This document shows, piece after piece, positions 32,820 through 42,939 of a DNA stretch of 64,000 nucleotides (positions are counted from its first letter, which is position 1; each line of letters starts with the position of its first letter). The position numbers and the translations under genes were made by a program. The notes beneath the pieces were generated by a model, which ran no database searches, was not told where the DNA came from, and saw nothing but the letters and a program-made list of their open reading frames with translations. Origin of the DNA: Dillenia suffruticosa (taxonomy: Eukaryota; Streptophyta; Magnoliopsida; Dilleniales; Dilleniaceae); the NCBI GenBank assembly GCA_033439265.1, contig JAVTVX010000035.1:12240001-12304000 (forward strand), given 5' to 3'.

Positions 32820-34150
32820 TCAGAGCTACCTCAAAGGTTTGCAAACGATTTTCTTCCTTTACCTCCTTCTAATGAAAGAATCCTTCATTCTATAATGCAA
32901 GCTCCGAAACTCGAGTTGAAACCCTTGTCCGAACATCTCAGGTCTGCTTATTTGGTTGACGACGAGACCTTGTCGGTGTTCATCACGAAAGACCTAATGG
33001 AGAATCAAGAAGAAAACTTGATGAGGGTGCTAAGGGAGTACAAAATAGCTATTAGATGGACCTTGGCAGATATAAAAGGTTTAAACCCTTCTGTGTATAT
33101 GCACCAAATTTTGCTAGAGTCTGATTCCAAATCGATAAGAGAACTTCAATACAAATTGAATCCTACCATGAAAGAAGTTGTTTTGTAAGAGATTTTGAAA
33201 CTATTAGAGTTAGGGATCATTTATCCCATTTCTGATAGTCGTTGGATGATTCCAGTTCATGTGGTTCCCAAAAAGAGTGGATTCCAATTGTTGAAGAACG
33301 AGAATAATGAGCTAACTCCAATGAGACTTCAAAACGGCTGGCGAGTGTGCATTGATTTTTGAAAATTAAATACAGCCACTCAAAAGAATCATTTTCCTTT
33401 GCCTTTCATTGATCAAGTGTTAGAAAGGTTAGTAGGTAAATTGTTTTTCTATTTCTTGGATATGTATTCAGGATACTACCAAATAGTTGCAACTCAAGTG
33501 TTAGAAATTGTTTTTCTATTTCTTAGATGGGCATTGATTTTTGGAACTTAAATATAGCCATTAGGAAGAATCATTTTCCTTTGCCCTTCATTGATTAAGT
33601 GTTAGAAAGGTTAGCAAGAAAATAGTTTTTCTATTTCCTAGATGGGTATTCTGGATACTATCAAATAGTTGCAATTCAAGAGGATCAAGAAAAGATCATG
33701 TTTATTTGCCTATTTGGAACATTTGCATATTGTAAGATGCCTTTTGGTTTTTGAAATATAGCGATAACTTTTCAAAGATGTTTGATGAGTATTTTTTCTA
33801 ATTTAATTGAAAATTGCATTGAGATTTTTCTGGATGATTTTACGGTGTATGGAGATTCATTCAATCAATGTCTAGATAATTTGTGCAAAGTTTTTAAGAG
33901 ATGTATTAACACTAACCTAGTCATTAATTATTATAAATGTCATTTATGGTCAAGAAGGGATAGTATTAGAGTATGTAATTTCATCAAGAGGTATTGAGGT
34001 TGATAAGGTCAAAGTTGATTTAATTGCTAATTTGTCGTTTCTTACTAATATGCGAAAAATCTATAGTTTTCTTAGTCATACATGTTTCTATCGAAAATTC
34101 ATCAAAAGCTTTTTAAAAATACCTCAACCACTCTCAAGATTGTTGTAAAA
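32820..34150 (+). pseudogene. Athila reverse transcriptase with internal duplication
   Basis: The RT leader (32820-33188; ELKPLSEHLRSAYLVDDETL, then RWTLADIKGLNPSVYMHQI) ends at a TAA. It continues in frame as LELGIIYPISDSRWMIPVHVVPKK, NGWRVCIDF-stop-KLN and HFPLPFIDQVLERL. The block from CIDF to the YSGYYQI motif is then repeated about 182 bp later with more stops. The catalytic loop EIFLDDFTVYG (33820-33855) is intact. The thumb continues to about 34150 (FYRKFIKSF, QPLSRLL). Multiple stops and the duplication make it inactive. Confidence 0.87.
33349..33712 (+). repeat. Tandem duplication (~182 bp) in Athila RT
   Basis: GCATTGATTTTT starts at 33349 and again at 33531. Both copies continue through AATCATTTTCCTTTGCC, GTGTTAGAAAGGTTAG and GGATACTA(C/T)CAAATAGTTGCAA. 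The copies differ at several positions, so the duplication is not recent. Confidence 0.85.
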
Positions 34151-34179
34151 TGATATTATTTTCGATTTTAGAAAAGAGT

Positions 34180-34700
34180 GCAAGATAGATTTTGACAAAT
34201 TGAAAACTTTTCTAATTTCGGCACCAATTTTGCAGCTACCTAATTGGAATATACTATTTGAGCTGATATGCTATGCTAGCCACTAGGAGTTGTTCTTGGA
34301 CAAAAGGAGAAGACGCAATCTCATACCATTTACTACGCCTTAAAGACACTTAATCCTGCCCAATGCAACTACACCGAGGAGTTTCTTGCCATAGTCTTTA
34401 CTTTTGAAAAATTTAGATTTTATTTGTTAGACTCTAAAGTTGTTTATTCTGATCATGCAATCTTGAAGTATCTCCTTTCAAAGAAGGAATCAAAATAGCA
34501 TCTTATTTGTTGGATCTTGTTACTACAAGAGTTAGATTAGGAAATTCAAGACCAAAAGGGTCCGAAGATTCGGTAGTGGATCATCTCGCCAACACGTATG
34601 AGAAGAGGAAAACGTGCCCATATCCAAGACATTTCCGAATGAACAATTGTTGGCTTTTCAATGTGAGGGAAGTAAAGAATCTTGGTTTGCTAATATTGTG
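34180..34700 (+). pseudogene. Athila RNase H
   Basis: After the RT thumb, frame-shifted pieces give the gypsy RNase H motifs: APILQLPNWN, then LNPAQCNYTEEFLAIVF (conserved Glu) and FRFYLLDSKVVYSDHAILKYLL (conserved Asp). A stop near 34497 and a shift follow, then 34507-34701 reads to VVDHLAN, the RNase H/connection end. It would degrade the RNA strand of the hybrid. Confidence 0.8.
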
Positions 34701-34719
34701 AATTTTCGAATCATGGGTG

Positions 34720-35968
34720 ATTTGTCACATGGATTGACCACTGCATAAAGGAATAAGATTATGAGTAGCTCTAAGCACTACATTTGGGATAAACCTTACT
34801 TGTGGAAAAGGGTTAGACCAAGTTATTTGTAGATATGTTTCGAATGATGAAATTTAATCCATACTTAATTATTGTTACACTTATGCATGTAGTGGGCATT
34901 TCGGCCCCAAGAGAACAGGTAGGACAATCTTAGATAGTGATTTTTATTAGGACACAATCTTTAGGGATGCATACAATTTTTGTAAAAATCGTGAAAAATA
35001 CCAAAAAGTTGGTAATATATCCTCTAAAGATGAGATGCCACAAACCTCTATTTTAATTTGTGAAATCTTTTATGTTTGGGGCATGGATTTTATGGGTCTA
35101 TTTTCTAGTTCTCTTAGTCATTTATATATTTTGTTTGCTGTTGATTATGTTTCCAAGGGGGTAGAGATAAAGTCTATCCGAACTAACGATACTTAAATTA
35201 TTGTAGGATTTCTTAAATCTAACATTTTTAATAGGTTTGGGATTCCCAAAACCATCATCAGCTACTTTTTCAATAAAACGGTGGAAGCATTAATGTGAAG
35301 ATACGGAGTAAATTACCGTGTAGCTACAGCCTATCATCTACAAACAAATGGGCAAGCCAAAGTGTCATACCATGAGATTAAGAGCATTTTGGAGAAAACA
35401 GTAAATCTCAACCGCAAAGATTGGAGTTTGCACTTAGAAGATGTCTTGTGGGCTTACATGACAGCATACAAAACTCCAATCGGGATGTTACCTTATTGGC
35501 TAATTTTTGGCAAGTTATGTCACCTTCCGATTGAGCTTGAACACAAGGCATTTTGGGCTGTAAAACAATGCAATTTGGATGCAAAAGTAGGAAGAATGGA
35601 GAGGAAGTTTCAAATTCAAGAATTGGAGAAAATTCAGCTAGAGGCATATGGCAATGCGAGAATGTATAAGGAGCAAAGCAAGTACCTTCATGACAAGTTC
35701 TTGCATCGAAAACAATTTTCGATAGGCCAAAAAGTTCTCCTCTATAATTCAAGATTGAAACTCATGTCAGGTAACCATAAGTCTCGTTGGACGGATCCAT
35801 ACGTTATTGTAAATATTTTTTCATACGGTGCGATTCAAATTCAACCTTGAAATTAACAAGATTTTTCATGTTAACGGCCATAGACTCAAATCTTTTGTTG
35901 AAGGTATTGATATTTCCATCGTGGAGGAGATTAATTTAACATACCATGTTTATGTCGAAGGATGAGAC
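34720..35968 (+). pseudogene. Athila integrase
   Basis: The upstream zinc-binding and catalytic core (34720-35340) is readable only in fragments, for example WGMDFMG near 35080 in shifted frames and [16 protein letters not shown] near 35305-35360. From 35362 to 35850 a 162-residue frame is open: [59 protein letters not shown] and [20 protein letters not shown], the conserved C-terminal half of Athila integrase. A tail (FHVNGHRLKSFVEG) reaches a TGA near 35963. Confidence 0.86.
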
Positions 35969-38240
35969 GAGAAGACTATGTCTAAACAAAAACATTAAAC
36001 AAAAGTGTCTATTGGGAAGTAACCTAATATTTTTATAATTTTTATTTAATATTTCCTTTTGTTGATTTGATTTGAATTTAAGTTTTTTTTATGGTATTTT
36101 TTAGGTGAATTTAGGTTCGAAATTTTGATGTCCAGAAGTATTTTGTCATTAAGGCATGCCTATGCCTTAACAAATTTTCATTTCTGCCTCAATCGGACTA
36201 CCTTCAGAAATTGACCAGAAGTACTCATGCGTTAAGGCATGCCCTTGATTTACAAAAAGTTTGTTACTGTTAGTTCAAGAAAACCCTCAAGAATGAACAA
36301 CAATGCTTGATGTTTAGCACGTGCCCATACCTTAAATAACTTTTGTTACTACCAAGGTTTTCCTTGTCCCTTTCTCTCTCCGCTTTGCAGCAGCACCTCT
36401 TCACTGCTTCATCTTCCTCAACCTTCCTCGATTGCCAACAACCATGGGAATGAAAAAGGTTTCTAAGCACCACTATGGCCTATGTGATCGTTGGCCCTCT
36501 AATTTGCGTCCTTCCATGCCGAATCGCATGTCTCTCTTTTTCGACAGTAAGGAAGCTCCTTTGTCTTCTTTAACGAATTCAATACCCTCCTCCTCTCATC
36601 GCCATCCTCTTCCTTCTTTCCCACCTCCACCCTAGGCGAATATTCTTCTACCTTACTTTTTATTTCTTTTCTTTACTTTTGCCTTGTTTGAGTGATTATA
36701 TGCATTTCTCTTATCTTATCTTCACATACATTGGGGATAATATATTGTTTAGGTATGGGGGATATCAGGTGTTTTTTTCCTTATTTTGGTTCTTGACACT
36801 GTATTTGTTTTATTTGCTGCATTAGTTTAGCTTTTGTTTTTTCAAATAAAAAAATAAATAATACATAATAAAAAAATAAAAAATTTTGAACTTTCTGAGT
36901 TGATATGTGTTATTTGGTTAGTTAGAGATTTATGAGAAATAGCTCGTATTAATGAGTTTTGTTTGTAATGATTGTTCTTATCTTTAATAGTTTTTTTTGA
37001 ATGATAAACATACAAAATTTGATACAAAATTTACCTAAAAAGTGAGGTATTGAGTCTAACATGATCAAATTCATTCTTTGAATCCGAAATTGTCTTTTTG
37101 TAGAGTGGTTATCACACTTAGAGTAAACATTCTAGAATTTGCACTATTATACATATCGAAATCATATTCTAGAATTTTATACATTGAAATGATAAAAACA
37201 CCTAAGTTTTTATCCCCCTTTGGCTTTCTAAAAAATCTCTACCTTGATTTTAAAACCCCTAGTTAATTAAATTGTGCCTATGACCCCTTTTCTTCTTTTA
37301 TAACCCCCTTAATAGAACACGTAACCTCTTATTTTGGCCTTCATTTCAAACCATTGTACTAAGGAAATATGTAGTTAATTGCATGGTTTCGATTATTTGT
37401 TGGCCTCAAAGGAAAAATGATGATTGAAATTTTGATTTTCATACTTTCATGAATACAAAATTGAAGTTTGTGATTATGCAAGGAAAAAAGAAGTTTGGTC
37501 ATTCTCTTAACTATTCTATCATGGGTGATTGCTTGAAACAAAAAAGAGGGACAGTGAGAATGTGTCAAAAGTAAAAAAATAATAATAATAAAAAAATGAA
37601 ATAAAATAAAAGAAAGGAAAAAGTGTTGTATATTGTTGAAATTTCATTCATTTACTTTCATAGAGATGATGGAAAGAAGTTGACAAAAGTACAAGAAGAC
37701 AACAAAAGAAGACACGTTTTATCTTTTGTTCTTTTTGTTGGGGCAAAAGTGCTCAATATGGAAGAATTATAAGGTTAATTATATATGTATTTTGGATACG
37801 TTTTAACCCTTAAATATCCATTTTAATTATTCTACGCTTAACTCTAGTCCCATTACAATCAAATGAAAAACCATTAGATTGATGCATGGAATTTAAATTT
37901 GTAAGTGGTGGAGATTTAATATATTTGTAAGCATATAGTAATGCCAATTCCAATGTATTGATTTGAGTGATATATACATATTAAATCTTATTTTGACTGA
38001 CTTTGAATGAACACTTGGAGAATATTATTGAATCTTATAGTTTTGATTTCATAAGTAGTTGTTAAGATATGTAACAGTTGTTTTTATACAAAATACTATG
38101 AAATATTTGTTGTTTTGATTAAAGTTCCAATTTGATTTTTATGACATATGTTAGTTTAGGAGTTTGGAAAAAAAATGAGTTAGTTTATAAAATAGTTTTG
38201 GATTTAATTGATTGAGGTATGTTTGAGGGTAAATATTGTT
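35969..38240 (+). other. Athila 3' internal region, no clear frame
   Basis: The 2.3 kb between integrase and the polypurine tract contains a repeated TTAAGGCATGCC word near 36150 and 36230. A short Ser/Pro-rich frame (36432-36635) and AT-rich DNA follow. Athila elements often carry an envelope-like frame here, but no signal peptide, transmembrane pair or known motif is convincing. Confidence 0.55.
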
Positions 38241-38256
38241 TAGGTGTTGGGGAATT
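38241..38256 (+). other. Athila polypurine tract
   Basis: TAGGTGTTGGGGAATT lies directly before the 3' LTR start TGATAAGG. It is a weak but correctly placed purine tract. Confidence 0.7.
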
Positions 38257-39754
38257 TGATAAGGTATAAATTAATGTAATAATTATAATTGATTTTATTT
38301 TATTTTAAATAAATATTATACTGATAATTATATTTTGTGATATTTGTTGTTTTAAAATTGATGGAGAATGTTCATAAAAGAAAATGGAGAAAAATGACCT
38401 AAATTAGAATATTTGTACAAAAAAAGAAAAAATAGCTAGATCTTTCATTAGCACGTGGGCATGTAGATAATGGGAATTATTGTAGAATTTTCTAGAAACC
38501 AAGTCAACAATATCTCTTTCTTGTTTGCATGAAAATTTCAAAAAAATTTAAACCTAATTTGGAAGTATGAAAAATTTTCAAGATAATTAATTTATTTATA
38601 ATATTTAAGAATAAATTTTAAAAGTTTAACTTGCAAAAAAACATTTATCTTTTAGAAAATTTACTTTTTTTAAACCAATTTGAATACTTTTTTTTGAGTT
38701 ATCATTTTCCTTTTTATATCGTTATCAATTTTTAGGAAACTCCGTGATGTATAAGAAGGCAGTCGGCAGTGCAACACAATTGTTTTATTTTATTTGCTGT
38801 CTGCACAATATTCTTAGATCAATATGAGCAGCAGTCACAAGTCCTTGGAGTCCATTCTATCATTGTTTTTCCAGCAGCAACATTCAATTTATTTCAGCAA
38901 TATTTCATTATTTTTTAAATTCTTCATTTCTCATGCTTTTTTTTTAAAATTAATTTTCTAATTGAAGAATTATTGAAATCATGATTTTTAATAATTGTGA
39001 GATATAATTGAATATATTAAATTAACATCTCGTATGTATTTATTTAATTCTTATATTTCATGGATCATAAGTTTTTAGATTTTATTAAATAGTGGTCAAT
39101 ATTTAATAGTTTTAAAATAATTTATAACTAATTAAAATAACAAATTCATAATTATTTGTTTGTTTTAATATAGTGATGAATGGCATAAATATAAGATTTT
39201 ATCAATAGTTTAATTTATATCATTAAATTGAATAATTTAATTTAAATAAACTTGTTCTATATTTGTTAATTAGAATTAGATCTCTCTCGATATTAATACT
39301 ATCGAAGTTTTAAATCTTAACAATTTCTTTAGGGTTCTCTTTCGATTAGAAAAATAATTAAAGAAATTTTTCTAATTATTGATGAAATAATGAGATATTG
39401 GTTGTTCGGTGTTTGTTGAGCCATTACAATCAATTTATTTATAGTTGTTAAAATTTTTAAATAGATCGATAATCAATCACATAAAATCAATGTGGATATA
39501 ATTATTTTGGCTAGAAATTGATTTCTCATTAAATTTTATTTTTTTAATTTTGAGTTGTTTAATTATTTACTTTTAATCGACTATTTTTTATTAGATTTAT
39601 TAATTAATTTAGTTAAATTTAAACGCTTCACATTTTTATTTTTATTTTTTTTAAGAAAATAAATCTATAATTTTATGTGAAGACGATTATAGTTATTTTG
39701 AACTCATTTTTTATAAAATAAATATTTTTATTTTTATTCATTTGACGCTCACCA
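38257..39754 (+). repeat. Athila 3' LTR
   Basis: It begins TGATAAGGTATAAATTAATG and ends CGCTCACCA, matching the 5' LTR throughout with many substitutions. The final ~340 bp plus 33 bp of flank are duplicated in tandem to the right. Confidence 0.87.
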
Positions 39755-40159
39755 ATTCCACAACTGTAAAAACAATACGGAGGATTTGTTGAACCATTAT
39801 AATCAATTTATTTATAGTTGTTAAAATTTTTAAATAAATCGATAATCAATCACATAAAATCAATGTGGATATAATTATTTTGGCTAGAAATTGATTTCTC
39901 ATTAAATTTTATTTTTTTAATTTTGAGTTGTTTAATTATTTACTTTTAATCGACTATTTTTTATTAGATTTATTAATTAATTTAGTTAAATTTAAACGCT
40001 TCACATTTTTATTTTTATTTTTTTAAGAAAATAAATCTATAATTTTCTGTGAAGACGATTATAGTTATTTTGAACTCATTTTTTATAAAATAAATATTTT
40101 TATTTTTATTCATTTGACGCTCACCAATTCCACAACTGTAAAAACAATACGGAGGATTT
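39415..40159 (+). repeat. Tandem duplication spanning Athila 3' LTR end and flank
   Basis: Unit 1 is 39415-39787 and unit 2 is 39788-40159, about 372-373 bp each. Each contains the last ~340 bp of the LTR (ending CACCA) plus 33 bp of flank (ATTCCACAACTG to GGAGGATTT). The units differ at only a handful of positions. The join reads GGATTT then GTTGAACC, with TTT shared by both breakpoints. Confidence 0.9.
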
Positions 40160-40192
40160 ATCGAAGACTGTCGGAAATAATTATTATTGGCA

Positions 40193-40200
<8 letters not shown>
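40132..40200 (+). pseudogene. Possible continuation of the frame interrupted by Athila
   Basis: From ACA at 40132 the frame reads T-T-V-K-T-I-R-R-I-Y-R-R-L-S-E-I-I-I-I-G-T-R-A and then runs into a GA microsatellite. It is in phase with 8558-8614 if one target-site copy is counted. No family is recognised. A first copy of its opening codons also exists at 39760-39787 because of the tandem duplication. Confidence 0.35.
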
Positions 40201-40224
<24 letters not shown>

Positions 40225-40262
40225 GGAGGGAGGGAGGGAGGGAAGGAGGGAGGGCGAGCGAG
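40198..40262 (+). repeat. GA/GGGA low-complexity tract
   Basis: CGCGCGCGAGAGAGAG passes into GGGAGGGAGGGAGGGA. Arg/Glu-rich frames across it are artefacts. Confidence 0.85.
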
Positions 40263-40457
40263 AACGCCAGGAAGCAGTGGACAGAGCACGTCCACCCGAC
40301 CAAAATTCTTCTTCGGTGATTTCAGTCCTTCAGTTAGTCGGCTGTTGCCTCTCTCTTTCTGCTTCAATTTTTTAACGAAAAAATATTCACCGGTTACTAG
40401 AGAAACGTGCCCCCAACTTTTATTCTCACTCATCATTGCCCTCTTCCTCTCTCATCT
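40263..40457. other. Flank between Athila and copia A, no gene
   Basis: The sequence has balanced composition with CT-rich patches, unlike the transposons around it. It may be original unique DNA, for example the leader or intron of a disrupted gene, but no frame can be supported. Confidence 0.4.
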
Positions 40458-40462
40458 CTCTC

Positions 40463-40899
40463 TGAAGGAATTAATGTCCACGTGAGGCATCTTTCCATGT
40501 TTGGAAAATGGAAAATTTTCTACTTTTCAAAATTCACAAATGGTAACTGATAGATTTTAATTACCTACCATATATGGTGACTGAAGTATATGGAAACTAG
40601 GGCAAACCTTAGGCAACACTACTATTGTACAAAAACAATTGGGTAGAGGCACAATTAAGAGAGGGAGAAAATTCTGTGAAGAGAATTTATGTCATAGGAT
40701 TTCGATTGCGGTATTGTGATGCTGCGGTGATAGATCGAGTTTCGTGGTTATCATCCCGACGACGAGATCATTTGATCGAGATTCGTGGTTCTCTGGATTT
40801 TTGCGATCTACTCTTGAGGTATGCCCAAAAAACCTTAATATTTTATGATTCCAAAAATTTCGCACGCTTCCGCATGTGTATGTATATATAAACCTAACA
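40463..40899 (+). repeat. Copia A 5' LTR (437 bp)
   Basis: It runs from TGAAGGAATTAATGTCC to AACCTAACA. The 3' copy starts TGAAAGAATTAATGCCC at 47243, directly after a copia-type polypurine tract, which fixes the left end. The LTRs match at most positions. Confidence 0.9.
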
Positions 40900-40900
40900 T

Positions 40901-40916
40901 TGGTATCAGAGTCAGG
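40901..40916 (+). other. Copia A primer-binding site (initiator Met tRNA)
   Basis: TGGTATCAGAGTCAGG begins two bases after the LTR and matches the usual copia site. Confidence 0.9.
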
Positions 40917-42070
40917 TTAGATTAATTTTAAAATAAATTTTCGAAATTAATTTGGGCATTAAAAATGAGCATGTACAATTTGGGGTTTGGATTATGGATG
41001 CATTTCGTGAATCTGAAAATACCATGATATTACCCATATCATGTATGTCACGAATATGATTTTTTCGTAATTTTCTAAGCACGATTAGACTATGAAAATT
41101 CCAGTCAAACTTCCAGGCCGTGAATAGTGACCACAACAAAGAAACCCCAGATTTGTCAAGATTTAGGAGGAATCTTCACAAAAGAATTGCAGATTTGAGT
41201 TCCTGGCATCTAGATCTACATTTTGGTATGCATATTGCATGTTGCCATTGCCGGAAACTGGGTTTTTCCAACGAGGCCGCGGAGGGCCAAAACTTGGATA
41301 TATATTTCGCCGCGTTCAGGGTGCAAGTAACCCAAAGATTAAGTCTCGGATATTTTTGGGATGTCCAAAATAATTTTCCGGCAAGAATCGCGGTGAAAAA
41401 TAGGCCGGAAATGCATTTTCCAAAAATCGGGTCGGAAAACCCGGTTGCAGACCCGTCGGGAGAAGAAGCGTGAAGGACACGCGCACTGAGGCACGTATAC
41501 CTGGTGCGTGACGCTCACGCGCGCGAGAGCGCGTGAGGGGGCAGGTCGGACACAGTACGACCCGACCCCCCGGTCCGAACCGACCCAGTCAGACCCGGAC
41601 CAGTTCGACCCGAACACGGTCTGACCGGTCGCGCGCATGAAATATGCCCCTGCACATGGGCGCATGTGGTGCACGCTCCCCAAGCGCGTGTAGGCGCGTG
41701 CCAAATGCGCAGCGCGTCTAGGCATGCACTAGAACCGTCTCCGGCGTGTGGAGGGGCGTGGGGACTCGCCATCGGTACGTGAAGGCGCGTGGACCCATCC
41801 GGTGGCACGTAGGCTCACCTAAAATTGGATTTTTTCAATTTTTAAAGGGTTTCATGGTAAAAGTGACTAAATGTGGATTTTTATGTACCAAATTCTAGTC
41901 TGAACGGTGAGATGCAATCCTGAATTGTGGTATATAGTGTCTGTTGACTCATATGCTTATTTTGGGGTCTATATTCGAGTCGTTTTGGTTTTGATGATTT
42001 GTAGGGTATATAAAATTATGAATTAAAGTATCATTTGTCACTAACGTCTCTATTTCTTTATAACAGAGAC
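40917..42070 (+). other. Copia A leader with GC-rich island
   Basis: There are about 1.15 kb between primer site and gag ATG. The section at about 41465-41815 is GC-rich with repeated GCGCG and GGCGCGTG words and a CCGGTCCGAACC/GACCCGGACC patch. The related minus-strand element has a similar GC patch at 55530-55870. Frames here (41339-41725, 41515-41808) are composition artefacts. Such long leaders can hold packaging signals, but nothing specific is visible. Confidence 0.6.
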
Positions 42071-42920
42071 ATGGATGCTACAAAGACAATAGTTTTGGAT
42101 CTTGTTAAGGGAGAGAAACTGAATGGTAACAACTATGAAATCTGGCACCAAAAAATTCAGTTTGTCTTCGAGGAACAAGAACTCGGGGAGGTTATTATAC
42201 ACGAGATGGTGGACCCTGGGGAGGTTCCAACAGAATAAGGAAAACGGGATCAAGAGGTGTATCGTGCTTGGAAGAAGAAGGATGGCCAAGCTAGGGTGAT
42301 TCTTCTTAACTGTATGCACGATGAGCTAATCCCGGTTTATAAGCAGTATTCTACTGCGAAGTCGATTTGGCTTGCTCTGAAGGAGCACTTTGGCTCCGCG
42401 TCAGCTCCTAAGTTGAGGATGCTAACGTATAAGTTTATTACATATAAGAAGAGAACTGATCATACTATGAAACAGCATTTGATGCACATGTCGAGTATGA
42501 TCGCTTCTCTCAAGAGTATGGGGGAGTCAATGTCTGACGAGTTTCAGGTGCTAAGTGTGATCCAGTCTTTGCCTGACTTCTGGGATGTGGTTAAGACCTA
42601 TCTCACACATACTGAGAATATTCGTACTTTCAGAGATGTGAGTAGGCATTGTGAGCTCGAGGAGGAGCGCCAGGAGTTGTGAGGTCCACTTCTACTCATG
42701 TTAACATCGTGGAGTCGAGCAAGGGCTCCTGAGGGATCAAGCGCAAGTGGCGCAAACATGAGAAGAAAACCAAGGGCCAAGGCAAGAGGAAGCTATCTGC
42801 CAAAATCGACGATAAAGGACAGAAACGCAAGAAGAATGAGCTCGACAAGAGCAAGGTCCAATGCTATGTATGTGGCAAGTATGGGCATTTCGCACGCGAG
42901 TGTGGCGAGCGAAAGGTAAT
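42071..42920 (+). pseudogene. Copia A gag with zinc knuckle
   Basis: ATG at 42071 starts MDATKTIVLDLVKGEKLNG, followed by NNYEIWHQKIQFVF. A TAA stop lies at 42236-42238. The next segment (42257-42682) has YRAWKKKDGQARVIL, DELIPVYKQYSTAKSIWLAL and TFRDVSRHCELEEERQE, a UBN2-type copia gag. A TGA at 42680 and a basic Lys/Arg-rich linker follow. An intact CCHC knuckle, CYVCGKYGHFAREC, lies at 42862-42903. Gag would form the particle and bind RNA. Two stops disrupt this copy. Confidence 0.88.
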
Positions 42921-42939
42921 TCCTTCTTCTTTACATGGT

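Larger units (their letters stand above)
8615..39754 (+). mobile_element. Athila-like Ty3/gypsy retrotransposon (outer element of the nest)
   Basis: Two homologous LTRs (8615-10090 and 38257-39754), a tRNA-Asp-type primer site, and gag, protease, RT, RNase H and integrase remnants in Ty3/gypsy order place this in the Athila group. The span is 31.1 kb. Subtracting the nested copia element leaves about 10.8 kb, a normal Athila length. Every coding part is broken by stops, frameshifts or duplications, and the LTRs differ at many positions, so it is an old, inactive copy. Confidence 0.88.

Noticed and set aside
36432-36635. Possible small host protein (67 codons, Ser/Pro-rich)
   Set aside because: It lies inside the Athila 3' internal region with no known motif and no gene-like context.
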